From Deinococcus radiophilus (GTDB lineage Bacteria; Deinococcota; Deinococci; Deinococcales; Deinococcaceae), in the NCBI RefSeq assembly GCF_020889625.1, contig NZ_CP086380.1, positions 1,321,001-1,385,000 of the forward strand: a DNA stretch of 64,000 bases, read 5' to 3'. Positions 42,711 to 50,137 of this stretch are shown here, one piece after another. Below the pieces are notes generated by a model. It was given only the letters and a program-made list of their open reading frames with translations, was not told where the DNA came from and did no database searches. Every line of letters begins with the position of its first letter. Positions within the stretch are counted from its first letter, which is position 1. Both the position numbers and the translations under genes were made by a program.

Positions 42711-43139
42711 ATGATACAGCACCCCCAACCCAGAACCAAAACCCAGCGCCAGGTGGCCGCGCACCGCTGCGCCCACTGCGGGCGTGAGCTGCCCACCGGG
42801 CAAGGCACCGAGATTCCCTTCATCGGCCCAGTCGGCCCTGAGTGCGTCCGCAAGTACGGCAGCCTGGTCGCCGCCATCGAGCAGGCCAACGGTATGGAGT
42901 GCTACGAGTGGGACCAGGGCAGCGTCCGGCTGGCCCACCATGTCCTCTGGGACCTACGCGGCGCCGGTGTCGCGGTGGCCGTGGTCGACGTGAAGCCTGG
43001 TGTGAAGGCGCTGGAAGTGCGCGGCCTGAGCCGCAAGCCCCGGAAAGTGGTGGCCAGCTTCGCCGAGGTACGGGAGCGCTTCGAGCAGCGCTTGGGCCTG
43101 GCGGCCGCCGAGCGCGAGGAAACCGGGTGGGTGGCATGA
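42711..43139 (+). CDS. Zinc-finger-like early protein
   Basis: A 142-residue protein with Cys-Ala-His-Cys-Gly near residue 20 and Cys-Val-Arg-Lys near residue 45, a likely zinc site, followed by a Val/Ala/Asp-rich beta region and a basic C-terminus. Function unknown. It opens a chain of early genes joined by stop/start overlaps. Confidence 0.65.
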   Translation: MIQHPQPRTKTQRQVAAHRCAHCGRELPTGQGTEIPFIGPVGPECVRKYGSLVAAIEQANGMECYEWDQGSVRLAHHVLWDLRGAGVAVAVVDVKPGVKALEVRGLSRKPRKVVASFAEVRERFEQRLGLAAAEREETGWVA

Positions 43140-43372
43140 CGAACACCGATGCAGCCCACCGTCAGGCCCAGGTGGGCCTGTACGCCGTGGTCTATGGCCC
43201 CGACAAGGATGGTGGCCTGGACCTGCACGCCGCGTGGTGCGTAATCAAGGCCTACCACGCCGAGACCGACCTCTTTACGGTGCGTACCGTGTCCGGCGTC
43301 TGGCGTCAGTTCCAGCCCGCCTGCCTGATGGTGGCCACCACGCCGTTCCAGCCCTACCAGGTGGTGAGCTGA
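43136..43372 (+). CDS. Early hypothetical protein
   Basis: A 78-residue protein whose ATG overlaps the previous stop (ATGA). Strand-like segments (Gly-Leu-Tyr-Ala-Val-Val-Tyr-Gly; Phe-Thr-Val-Arg-Thr-Val) suggest a small beta fold. Not recognised. Confidence 0.6.
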   Translation: MTNTDAAHRQAQVGLYAVVYGPDKDGGLDLHAAWCVIKAYHAETDLFTVRTVSGVWRQFQPACLMVATTPFQPYQVVS

Positions 43373-43584
43373 TGCGGGCCAAAGCGTTTCGGCACGAGGC
43401 ACTTACCCTGGCTGACCTGGAACGGCTGGTCGGGGAGTACGCGTCCCGCCAGGCGTTGGATCCACGGCGAACCCTACGCCGACTGTACGCCTCTGAGCGG
43501 CTGGATCTGGGAGACGGCACCAGTGTGGTCAAAGACGGCCAATGGCTGCGGCTGTGGCCTGTCGCGAAAGACGGTGCGGCATGA
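43372..43584 (+). CDS. Early hypothetical protein
   Basis: A 70-residue charged protein (TGATG overlap with the previous gene). A helix with Leu-Ala-Asp-Leu-Glu-Arg-Leu-Val-Gly-Glu-Tyr dominates, followed by Leu-Asp-Leu-Gly-Asp-Gly-Thr-Ser-Val-Val. Not recognised. Confidence 0.58.
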   Translation: MRAKAFRHEALTLADLERLVGEYASRQALDPRRTLRRLYASERLDLGDGTSVVKDGQWLRLWPVAKDGAA

Positions 43585-43754
43585 CCCCTGAATTCACTGC
43601 CCTGGTCCTGATCGGCCTGGTCATGGCCGCCATCGTCTGCAGCGCGCTGCTGTGGCGTGCGCTGGACCGGACCGAACGCCGGTTGGAGGAAAAGGCCCGC
43701 CAGTTGGAGCGGGTCTACGACAACCGCTACCCACGTCCCCGGAGGCGCAAATGA
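43581..43754 (+). CDS. Small single-helix membrane protein
   Basis: A 57-residue protein: one membrane helix (about residues 5-26, Ala-Leu-Val-Leu-Ile-Gly-Leu-Val-Met-Ala-Ala-Ile-Val) then a highly charged Arg/Glu/Lys tail. Its overlap with neighbours places it in the early operon. Function unknown. Confidence 0.6.
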   Translation: MTPEFTALVLIGLVMAAIVCSALLWRALDRTERRLEEKARQLERVYDNRYPRPRRRK

Positions 43755-43966
43755 TGACGCTGCTCTATGCCGTGACGGTCCTGCAGGCGACGCCTGTGGG
43801 CCTATCGCCCTACGCCCTGGTGGTGGCCTATCCCAACCACGTGATGGTGCTGGGCAAGAACCAGTCACCCGTCACCCCCGCTACGCCTGCCGAGCAGCTG
43901 GAGTTCCGGTCCCGCGTGAGTGCGGCGCTGGCGCTGGCCTATCCGGAAAGGCGGGTGCTGTCGTGA
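43751..43966 (+). CDS. Early hypothetical protein
   Basis: A 71-residue mostly hydrophobic/Ala-rich protein starting at the first of two ATGs at 43751 (overlapping the upstream stop). It has Pro-Tyr-Ala-Leu-Val-Val-Ala-Tyr-Pro-Asn-His-Val. Not recognised. Confidence 0.55.
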   Translation: MMTLLYAVTVLQATPVGLSPYALVVAYPNHVMVLGKNQSPVTPATPAEQLEFRSRVSAALALAYPERRVLS

Positions 43967-44121
43967 TTCGCGCTCTCGCCCTCGCACTGGGCAGCGGGCT
44001 GCTGATCGAGCAGGCTCCAGCCCCACTGGACATGTTGCTGATGGTTCTTTCGATGCTCTCGCTGTTTGCCGCCCTCGTGATTACCGCCCACAAGCTGGGC
44101 GGCGGAAAGGAATTGCTGTGA
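43963..44121 (+). CDS. Small membrane protein
   Basis: A 52-residue protein from GTG 43963 with two short hydrophobic runs (Ala-Leu-Ala-Leu-Ala-Leu-Gly and Met-Leu-Leu-Met-Val-Leu-Ser-Met-Leu-Ser-Leu-Phe). Joined to both neighbours by GTGA overlaps. Function unknown. Confidence 0.55.
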   Translation: MIRALALALGSGLLIEQAPAPLDMLLMVLSMLSLFAALVITAHKLGGGKELL

Positions 44122-44843
44122 ATCTGCAAAAGTTCGACTTTCACACCCAGGGTGTGCGCGTGGTGGTGGTGGGAGGCCAGCCCTGGTTTATCGGTAGGGA
44201 TGTGGCCGTAGTGCTGGGGTATGCCAACCCTCAGAAGGCCATTCGCGACCACGTAGACGAGGAAGACAGGGGGGGTGAACGAATCGTTACCCCCTCCGGC
44301 GAGCAGGAAGTAACCGTTATTAACGAGTCGGGACTGTACAGCCTGATTCTGAAGTCGAAGCTCCCCAGTGCCAAGGCGTTCAAACGCTGGGTGACGGCTG
44401 AAGTGCTGCCCAGCATTCGCCAGACCGGCGGCTACCAGCTGGCCCCGGCGCCGGCGGCCTTGCCCAGCTACCCCGAAGCCCTGCGCCAACTGGCCGACAC
44501 GCTGGAAGAGAAGGCTCAGGTGGAAGCGCGGCTGGCCCTGGCTGCACCCAAGGTGGAGGCGTATGACGCCCTGATGGACAGCGAAGGGCTGATGCTGATG
44601 CGCGAAGCAGGCAAGGTCCTGGGCATCGGTCAGAACCGGCTGTACGCCCTGTTGCGTGAGCTGGGCATCATCATTCCCAAGAGCTGTGAGCCTTACCAGT
44701 GCCATGTGGACGCTGGGCGCTTCGTGCTGCGAACCGTGACGTACATGCGCGGTGATACCCAGGCCAGCAGCCAGACCACCTACGTGACCACCAAGGGACT
44801 GGAGTACATCCGGCAGCGGCTGCAGAAGGCGGGTGCGGCGTGA
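44118..44843 (+). CDS. Phage antirepressor (BRO-N plus KilA-C)
   Basis: A 241-residue protein. Residues 1-105 are a BRO-N/Bro domain: Gly-Gln-Pro-Trp-Phe-Ile-Gly-Arg-Asp-Val-Ala-Val-Val-Leu-Gly-Tyr, Lys-Ala-Ile-Arg-Asp-His-Val, Val-Ile-Asn-Glu-Ser-Gly-Leu-Tyr, Phe-Lys-Arg-Trp-Val. Residues about 150-240 form a KilA-C-type domain with Ala-Gly-Lys-Val-Leu-Gly-Ile-Gly-Gln-Asn-Arg-Leu. Such antirepressors relieve phage repression by binding DNA or the repressor. GTG start at 44118 overlaps the gene before it. Confidence 0.88.
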   Translation: MNLQKFDFHTQGVRVVVVGGQPWFIGRDVAVVLGYANPQKAIRDHVDEEDRGGERIVTPSGEQEVTVINESGLYSLILKSKLPSAKAFKRWVTAEVLPSIRQTGGYQLAPAPAALPSYPEALRQLADTLEEKAQVEARLALAAPKVEAYDALMDSEGLMLMREAGKVLGIGQNRLYALLRELGIIIPKSCEPYQCHVDAGRFVLRTVTYMRGDTQASSQTTYVTTKGLEYIRQRLQKAGAA

Positions 44844-45835
44844 GCATTTATGCCACCAACTGGGCCTACGAGCAGCCCATCAAGCCAGCAGGCCGGAAGT
44901 TCGTGCTGGTGGCCATTGCCAACTTCGCGGATTCCGAGGGCCGGGCCTTTCCTGGCGTGGGCACCCTGGCGAAAATGACCGGTCAAGACGAGCGCAGTGT
45001 GCGCCGGCACATCGATGCACTGGAAGAAAAAGGCTTCATCAGGTCCCAGGAGCGCCGCCGCAAGGACGGTTCGAGAACCACCGACGAACTCTGGCTGCAG
45101 GCTCCGGCAGAGGCGTTGAATCCGGCCTCAACTGCAACCGGACAATCTGTCCGCAAGTCAACCGGGCAAAATGCCCGCTTGCAGGAACAACCGGACAATT
45201 TGACAGGGACTACCGGACAATTTGACCAAACCAACCGGACAATTTGTCACCCCTCACCGGACAATTTGTCAGGGCATGAACCATCATTTAACCATCACTA
45301 CGAACCATCACTAAAAAAACACCTCGCCGCTGACGCGGCGGCGCACGCCCCCACCCCACCTGAGCAGGCCACGGAGAGCGAACGCTCGCAGGCCGTCACC
45401 TCTCAGGTTCAGCCATCCGCCGGCGAGGGCACTCAGGACACCCAGCCCGCTGCAGGTGAAGAAGTTCCGCCGGCGCCGCGCCGCGCGCAGCCCAGTGCGG
45501 CCCGCCGGCTGATTGAAGTCTGGAACGCCCACCGAGGCCCACTGCCGGAAGTGGCATCCCTAAGCGAAGGCCGCCGCAAGGCCGTGAAAAAGCTGGTCCG
45601 CGACTGCGGCGATGACGTGGACCGCGCTGCCGCAGTGCTGGCCGACGCTGCCCGCGAAGTGGCTGGTGACGAGTTCTGGATCTCCCGCCGCTACGGGTTC
45701 GACAACCTGGTGCCCGGCAAGGTCTTCCAGAAGGCCGAAGCCTGGCACGCCCGCGCCCAGCGCCCCGCCGCTGACGGTCTGGCCACTGCGCCAGCCGTCC
45801 CTGCCGCCCGAAAGGACTGGGTAAACCATGAGTGA
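44840..45835 (+). CDS. Replication initiator-like HTH protein with embedded iterons
   Basis: A 331-residue phage replication protein. The N-terminal winged HTH (about residues 18-95) has Phe-Val-Leu-Val-Ala-Ile-Ala-Asn-Phe-Ala-Asp and Arg-Ser-Val-Arg-Arg-His-Ile-Asp-Ala-Leu-Glu. Residues about 100-145 are encoded by tandem 22-bp iterons and read as repeated Thr-Gly-Gln/Asn-Phe-Asp-like units. The C-terminal half is Ala/Pro-rich then a Lys/Arg helix region that may contact the loader. The next gene is a DnaC-like loader, giving the O-P layout of lambda. Confidence 0.82.
   Translation: MSIYATNWAYEQPIKPAGRKFVLVAIANFADSEGRAFPGVGTLAKMTGQDERSVRRHIDALEEKGFIRSQERRRKDGSRTTDELWLQAPAEALNPASTATGQSVRKSTGQNARLQEQPDNLTGTTGQFDQTNRTICHPSPDNLSGHEPSFNHHYEPSLKKHLAADAAAHAPTPPEQATESERSQAVTSQVQPSAGEGTQDTQPAAGEEVPPAPRRAQPSAARRLIEVWNAHRGPLPEVASLSEGRRKAVKKLVRDCGDDVDRAAAVLADAAREVAGDEFWISRRYGFDNLVPGKVFQKAEAWHARAQRPAADGLATAPAVPAARKDWVNHE
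45137..45320 (+). repeat. Iterons and AT-rich tract: probable phage origin
   Basis: Six copies of accgg-r-caa-nn-tg start at 45137, 45161, 45190, 45212, 45234 and 45256; the last four are spaced exactly 22 bp, two helical turns. From 45278 an AT-richer tract with three aaccatca units and a run of A follows. This is the layout of lambda-type origins inside the initiator gene, placed just before the helicase-loader gene. Confidence 0.8.
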
Positions 45836-46643
45836 CACCGCTCCCAACCTGCAGCTGGCCACGCCGGTCAGCCCCTTCCACGCGCTGATTCCCACCGACC
45901 TGGCCCCGGTGGACCTGCCGGAAACGGCCTGCGGCACCATCGGCTGCCTGGATGGCTGGCTGGTCACTGACCGCGGCATGCTGCGCTGCCCGGCCTGTGA
46001 GGCTCAGGCCCAGACCGAGCGTCTGGCCGCCCAGTACGAGCAGGCTGGCGTGGAGGGCACGCTGTTCCACCAGGAGTGGGCCGACATGCAGCTGGAGCAC
46101 GGCTCCTGGCGGCTGGCCCGCGCTTTCGGCGAGAGCATCGGCGACGTGCTGGCAGACGCCATCAACCTGGTGCTGGTGGGCGAGGTGGGACGCGGCAAAA
46201 CCCAGGCCGGGGTACTGCTGGCCAAGGACGCTCTGCAGGCCGGGCACTCGGCGCTAGTGGTGACCTGGGCGGACTGGGTGGACGACGTGATGAGCGACTA
46301 CTCGCGCCGCAGCCGGACCCAGGCCGAGCACATTGAGGACCTGGTGGCCCCGGACCTGCTGGTGCTGGACGATGTGGGCGCTGCGGCCACCCAGACCGGC
46401 GAACTGGAGCGCAAGCTGTTCACCCGCGTGATCGACGGCCGCTACCGCCGCCGCCGGGCGACGGTGATGACCAGCAACCTGACAAGCCGCCAGCTGCAGG
46501 ACGCGATGGGCGTGCGCGCCTTTGACCGGATCCAGCATGCCTGCGAGTGGATCATCTTCGACGGCCCGACCTACCGCGCCGAAGTGGAGCGCAGCCGGGT
46601 GGCGGACACCATCGCCCGGATTCGTGGGGAGGCGGGGCTGTGA
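45828..46643 (+). CDS. DnaC/IstB-type helicase loader
   Basis: A 271-residue AAA+ ATPase. An N-terminal region with Cys-Gly-Thr-Ile-Gly-Cys and Cys-Pro-Ala-Cys looks like a zinc site, then Walker A Gly-Glu-Val-Gly-Arg-Gly-Lys-Thr near residue 120, Walker B Leu-Leu-Val-Leu-Asp-Asp-Val-Gly near 180, and a sensor with Met-Thr-Ser-Asn-Leu. The following Arg-Ala-Phe-Asp-Arg-Ile fits the DnaC arginine finger. It should bring host DnaB to the phage origin. The ATG overlaps the initiator gene by 8 nt. Confidence 0.87.
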   Translation: MSDTAPNLQLATPVSPFHALIPTDLAPVDLPETACGTIGCLDGWLVTDRGMLRCPACEAQAQTERLAAQYEQAGVEGTLFHQEWADMQLEHGSWRLARAFGESIGDVLADAINLVLVGEVGRGKTQAGVLLAKDALQAGHSALVVTWADWVDDVMSDYSRRSRTQAEHIEDLVAPDLLVLDDVGAAATQTGELERKLFTRVIDGRYRRRRATVMTSNLTSRQLQDAMGVRAFDRIQHACEWIIFDGPTYRAEVERSRVADTIARIRGEAGL

Positions 46644-47032
46644 GGCGCCCGAACCCCCTGGATGGCCCTTTTGCGGATCCAAAACCGGTGAAGTTGACGA
46701 AGGGTGAACTGGCCGCCGCCGTGGCTGCCCTTCATACCTCACTGCGTCTGTTCCCGCATGACGCCCTGCGCCCAGAGCGTGAGCGGCTGGCCGAATGGCT
46801 GGGTGCTCAGGCCCACACCTGGCGGCTGAGCTTCACCCAGGAGGGGCTGGCAGACCTGTGCGACTGCCTGGGCTATTACGCGGCCAGCCATCCGCCAGGC
46901 AGTAATGAGCAGATTGACGCCGCCTACGCCATGGTGAAACTGGTGCAGGCAGCCGACCCCAGGCTGCGTGTGGCCCGCGCCGTTGCAGTCGCAGACAAGC
47001 TGCTCACTGAGCGCTGGCGGGGGAAGTCGTGA
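46640..47032 (+). CDS. Early hypothetical protein
   Basis: A 130-residue mostly helical protein from GTG 46640 (GTGA overlap with the loader). Segments Leu-Ala-Ala-Ala-Val-Ala-Ala-Leu-His-Thr and Phe-Thr-Gln-Glu-Gly-Leu-Ala-Asp-Leu-Cys-Asp-Cys-Leu are notable. Not recognised. Confidence 0.6.
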   Translation: MRRPNPLDGPFADPKPVKLTKGELAAAVAALHTSLRLFPHDALRPERERLAEWLGAQAHTWRLSFTQEGLADLCDCLGYYAASHPPGSNEQIDAAYAMVKLVQAADPRLRVARAVAVADKLLTERWRGKS

Positions 47033-47313
47033 GCGCCGTCCTTGAACCCGGCACCCGCGTGCGCCACACCGTGCCGGGCATGCGCTCTGGCGAAGTGGAA
47101 GTGCTGGTGCGCGACGGCGTGATCGAGCGTCTGGTCAATGTCTGCGAGTGGGACCGGCAGCAGGACACCTACCGCGTCCGCTACGACCCAGAGCACCAGT
47201 TGCTGCCGCTGGGTGGCCGCTGTGAAGAGAACTACGCCGTCCGTCACCGGCTGGAGGTGCTAGGACCGCCGGTACCGGACTTCGGGCCGCTGTTTGAGGG
47301 GGTGCAGCCATGA
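47029..47313 (+). CDS. Early hypothetical protein
   Basis: A 94-residue protein (GTG 47029) with short beta-like segments: Gly-Thr-Arg-Val-Arg-His-Thr-Val-Pro-Gly, Val-Glu-Val-Leu-Val-Arg-Asp-Gly. It resembles small SH3-like/KOW-type barrels but is not assigned. Confidence 0.58.
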   Translation: MSAVLEPGTRVRHTVPGMRSGEVEVLVRDGVIERLVNVCEWDRQQDTYRVRYDPEHQLLPLGGRCEENYAVRHRLEVLGPPVPDFGPLFEGVQP

Positions 47314-47588
47314 CCAAACTCGCCATCACCCTGGACCACCTGCTGAAACAGGCCGCCCAGCGCGGTCAGCCGGTCCAGCGTTCCCTGGGTCATGGCCTGC
47401 AGGTCCGCGCCGCCGTGAACCCCCGCCGCCTGTGCCTGTGGCGCACCGAAGGCGTCTGGGAACCCGGCGAGGCCAGCGAGCGCGAGGGCCGCACCTGCGC
47501 CAAGGCGCTGGGCTGGGGCAGCTACCGGCTGACCTGGAGCAAGAGCGGGCGGTATCTGACCGTCGAAGAAGAGGGAGGACTGCTGTGA
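47310..47588 (+). CDS. Early hypothetical protein
   Basis: A 92-residue protein overlapping its neighbours. It has Arg-Arg-Leu-Cys-Leu-Trp-Arg, a Glu-Gly-Arg-Thr-Cys-Ala-Lys helix and Tyr-Arg-Leu-Thr-Trp. Not recognised. Confidence 0.58.
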   Translation: MTKLAITLDHLLKQAAQRGQPVQRSLGHGLQVRAAVNPRRLCLWRTEGVWEPGEASEREGRTCAKALGWGSYRLTWSKSGRYLTVEEEGGLL

Positions 47589-47779
47589 GACCCCAGCCCA
47601 CCACCGACCACGGCTGGGCACCTGCACGCGGTTGCAAGTCCAGCACCAATCACTATTTCCAGGGCCGCATCTGTCTGTGCGGGCGGTTCAATCTGGGTGC
47701 AGCGTCCCCACCAGTTGAACGCCGCGCAGGACCAAATGATTGCCGCCACTGTGCAGCAAAAACTGGGGGCACCCCATGA
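47585..47779 (+). CDS. Small Cys-rich early protein
   Basis: A 64-residue protein from GTG 47585 with Gly-Cys-Lys, Ile-Cys-Leu-Cys-Gly and Cys-Arg-His-Cys spaced like a small zinc finger. Not assigned to a family. Confidence 0.55.
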   Translation: MRPQPTTDHGWAPARGCKSSTNHYFQGRICLCGRFNLGAASPPVERRAGPNDCRHCAAKTGGTP

Positions 47780-48189
47780 CCCGCCGCGCCGACCACCTCC
47801 GCCCCGCCACCGAAGCAGAGGTGGAAGCCAGCGTGGTGGACCGCTTCGCCCTTGCCGGGTGGTATCCGGTCAAAACTGAGGCCAACATGCTTCGCCGGGG
47901 CAAGGCAGGCCAGACCCGCCCCGGCCATATCCCGCCGGGCTTTCCCGACTACCTGTTCATGCTGGGCCTGGGCGAAGGCACCGGGCTGGGCCTCTGCGTG
48001 CTGGTGGAGTTGAAGCGGCCCAAAGGCGGCAAGCTCAGCGCCCGACAGCGCCTGATGCGGGCCAACCTGGGCCAGAACTATGGACTGGCGGTGCATGTGG
48101 TGCGGAGCATGGAAGAGGCTGAAGCGGTCATCGCCCTGGGGGACCGGCTGCAAGCTGCCCTCCTCTCGGCCAGTGAGGGCAGGCTGTGA
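47776..48189 (+). CDS. VRR-NUC domain nuclease
   Basis: A 137-residue stand-alone VRR-NUC protein of the restriction-endonuclease-like fold. The metal-site pattern is Pro-Gly-Phe-Pro-Asp-Tyr-Leu (Asp near residue 57) and Val-Glu-Leu-Lys-Arg-Pro-Lys (Glu-x-Lys near residue 79), with Glu-Ala-Glu-Val-Glu-Ala-Ser-Val at the N-terminus. Phage members are structure-selective nucleases used in replication or recombination; a Holliday-junction role is plausible. Joined to neighbours by overlaps. Confidence 0.85.
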   Translation: MTRRADHLRPATEAEVEASVVDRFALAGWYPVKTEANMLRRGKAGQTRPGHIPPGFPDYLFMLGLGEGTGLGLCVLVELKRPKGGKLSARQRLMRANLGQNYGLAVHVVRSMEEAEAVIALGDRLQAALLSASEGRL

Positions 48190-48416
48190 GTCGGGGCCTG
48201 CCTAAGAGCGAAGGGGCCAACCTGCGGTTCTTGGCAGCGCTCGCCTCGGGACCACGCAATGCCTACCAGGTGGGTGAACAGCTGGGCTGGCACCCCAGGC
48301 TCGCCAAGGATGTCGCCCGCCGGCTGCATAAAGCGGGCCGACTGACCCGCAGCGGCGCTGGCTTACCGGGTGAGCCCTACCTTTTCCACCTGCCCAGCGC
48401 CCGGAGGCAGCCGTGA
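48186..48416 (+). CDS. Winged-helix-like small protein
   Basis: A 76-residue protein from GTG 48186. The segment Phe-Leu-Ala-Ala-Leu-Ala-Ser-Gly-Pro-Arg-Asn-Ala-Tyr-Gln-Val-Gly followed by Leu-Ala-Lys-Asp-Val-Ala-Arg-Arg-Leu-His-Lys-Ala-Gly-Arg-Leu matches a winged helix. It may regulate the early operon or act in replication. Confidence 0.65.
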   Translation: MSRGLPKSEGANLRFLAALASGPRNAYQVGEQLGWHPRLAKDVARRLHKAGRLTRSGAGLPGEPYLFHLPSARRQP

Positions 48417-48616
48417 GCCGCCGCAAGCGCTCTAAGCAGCGCTGCCGGACGTCCGGGAAGGTCATCTTCTACACCGAGGCCGCCGCCCTGGTCGCTATTG
48501 CCAGGGGACAAAGCTGGCGGCACGGCACGTCCACAAACGCTTACCGGGCCTATCCGTGTCCCCATTGCCGTCACTGGCATCTGTCCAGCAAGCCGCGCCG
48601 GGAGCCTCAGCCATGA
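48413..48616 (+). CDS. Small zinc-ribbon-like protein
   Basis: A 67-residue basic protein from GTG 48413. The end has Tyr-Pro-Cys-Pro-His-Cys-Arg-His-Trp-His, as in phage Cys-x2-Cys ribbon proteins, with an upstream Cys in Arg-Cys-Arg. Possible nucleic-acid binder. Confidence 0.62.
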   Translation: MSRRKRSKQRCRTSGKVIFYTEAAALVAIARGQSWRHGTSTNAYRAYPCPHCRHWHLSSKPRREPQP

Positions 48617-48915
48617 GCCGACGTGACCGTCAACTCACCCGCCGCCTGATCGCCCAACACCAGGCGCAGCAGAAGGAAGACCAGACCCTCAACACGCAGC
48701 TGGCTGAGCTGGAGCGCCAGTACGCGCAGAGCGGCTGCCGGGTCGAGCGTGGTCTGCTGCTGGCCCAGTACACCCGCCTGCGCTGTGGCCGGGTGCTGGT
48801 GGGTGATCCCTACTGGCTGTATGAGGCTGGCCTGGACCCACGGGCCAGACCGCCCAGCCTGGCCCCGGAAGATAGGCCGCCCCCGCGTAGGCTGGCCGCT
48901 CGGCAACCCGACTGA
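48613..48915 (+). CDS. Early hypothetical protein
   Basis: A 100-residue charged helical protein (Gln/Glu/Arg-rich; Glu-Leu-Glu-Arg-Gln-Tyr). ATGA overlap with the gene before. Last member of the overlapping chain. Not recognised. Confidence 0.6.
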   Translation: MSRRDRQLTRRLIAQHQAQQKEDQTLNTQLAELERQYAQSGCRVERGLLLAQYTRLRCGRVLVGDPYWLYEAGLDPRARPPSLAPEDRPPPRRLAARQPD

Positions 48916-48945
48916 CCACTCCACTTCATTCTCCAGAGGTAACGA

Positions 48946-49818
48946 ATGCCCCACTCCCCCATCCGCCGCCGTGCCCGCGCCCGCGCCCTGTACGCCGCCT
49001 GCAAACCCAGCGGCCGAAGTGTAGAAGCCACCCGCCGCCAGCTGTCCTATGCCGCCTGGGCAGCCCGCACCGAGGGGGACTGGGCCACCTACCGCGAGAT
49101 CATGCGCTCCCTGGCCGAGCTGAGGGACCGCAGTAAAGCGGATGGCTGGAAACCCACGACCGATGAAGCTCGCCGGGTGCGGCGTGAGACACCCCGTACG
49201 CCACCCGTCGTGCTGGAGCGTGAGGCGGCCCAGCGCGTGGAGCATGACGAGCGCAGGCAACGTCCACTGGATCCGGAGAAGGCTGCCCGCAACCTGATCC
49301 GCTGGCGGGCCGAGGCCGTGTGTGAAGCTCTGTGGGGCGTGGCGTGGGGCACGCGGGAGTGGGAACACATTCCCACCCGCCCCATCACCGCCAACGTGTA
49401 CGTGAGTGACGGGCAGACCACCGCCAGTGTGCAGACCCCGCAGCGCCTGACTGTGCGGGTACCTGGCCTTCACCAACTGGGCATCGAGGCGCACCATTTG
49501 CGGATCTACCGCGCCGAGTACGATGCCCTGCTGGAGGGCTGGGGTGTGCCGCAGCAGCGCAGCCTGCAAGCAGCCCGCCTCAAGCTGAATGACAGTAAGG
49601 CGGCTGAGACCCTCTATGCCGCAGCGCTCCGCAGCCTGCCGCAGCCTGAGCTGGCCCTGGCCTGGGCAGACTACCTAAGTGGCTCCCGCCTGGGTGCAGT
49701 GTTCCAGCTGGACCCCCGGCGCGGTGAGGTTCGTCTTGCAGCCCGGCGGAGCACGGCCCTGCGGGAGTGTGCCCTGCAGCTGGGAGGGCTGGCCGAAGTG
49801 TGCCCGCCCGTCACCTAG
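48946..49818 (+). CDS. Unrecognised 290-residue early protein
   Basis: A mostly helical, Arg/Ala/Glu-rich protein preceded by a CCAGAGGTAACG ribosome site. The N-terminus is strongly basic, the middle contains Leu-Asp-Pro-Glu-Lys-Ala-Ala-Arg-Asn-Leu-Ile-Arg-Trp-Arg, and the C-terminal half has beta-like segments (Thr-Ala-Asn-Val-Tyr-Val; Leu-Thr-Val-Arg-Val-Pro). No catalytic motif is visible. It ends the early region just before a terminator. Confidence 0.65.
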   Translation: MPHSPIRRRARARALYAACKPSGRSVEATRRQLSYAAWAARTEGDWATYREIMRSLAELRDRSKADGWKPTTDEARRVRRETPRTPPVVLEREAAQRVEHDERRQRPLDPEKAARNLIRWRAEAVCEALWGVAWGTREWEHIPTRPITANVYVSDGQTTASVQTPQRLTVRVPGLHQLGIEAHHLRIYRAEYDALLEGWGVPQQRSLQAARLKLNDSKAAETLYAAALRSLPQPELALAWADYLSGSRLGAVFQLDPRRGEVRLAARRSTALRECALQLGGLAEVCPPVT

Positions 49819-49888
49819 GGTCACGAAGCTTGATGCGTGCGTTCGCAGGCTGTATCGTGTAAACAGTCAAGAAGTGTGAAAGCACCTC

Positions 49889-49925
49889 GAAAGCGTCCGA
49901 TGGGAGTTCCCGCCGGGCGCTTTTT
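49889..49925 (+). terminator. Terminator of the early operon
   Basis: AAAGCGTCC at 49889-49897 pairs with GGGCGCTTT at 49914-49922 (one G-U), with a nested GGGA-GTT-CCC hairpin in the loop, followed by a run of T. It is 70 nt beyond the 290-residue gene. Confidence 0.82.
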
Positions 49926-50055
49926 TCTTGGCATTCAGGGACTGCGAGGTGACCTGCATGAAACGCTAACGCCTAGACCCCGGCCCACCACAGCCGATGT
50001 GGGAGGTGGCCCATACCACCGGTCTGACTTGACACCCCGGAAAGACGGGGAATAC

Positions 50056-50135
50056 GCGGGCTGTAGCTCAGTGGCAGAGCCGGGTGCAGCTTCCAGGCCA
50101 CCAGGTCGCCAGTTCGATTCTGGCCGCCCGCACCA
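50056..50135 (+). tRNA. Prophage tRNA-like gene, degenerate
   Basis: The D arm (gctcagtggcagagc), T arm (gccag-ttcgatt-ctggc), an acceptor GCGGGC/GCCCGC and an encoded CCA end are all present. The 80-nt gene has an extra T after the first six acceptor bases and about four extra nt between the D and T arms, so the anticodon stem does not fold cleanly. A TCC anticodon (Gly) is the best reading if a 2-nt bulge is allowed; GCA (Cys) is another. It may be a decayed or unusual tRNA. Confidence 0.6.
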
Positions 50136-50137
50136 CG

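Noticed and set aside
45137..45272. Possible CRISPR array
   Set aside because: The repeats are short, lie inside a coding gene, have a 22-bp period with no unique 30-40 bp spacers, and no cas genes are present; iterons explain them better.
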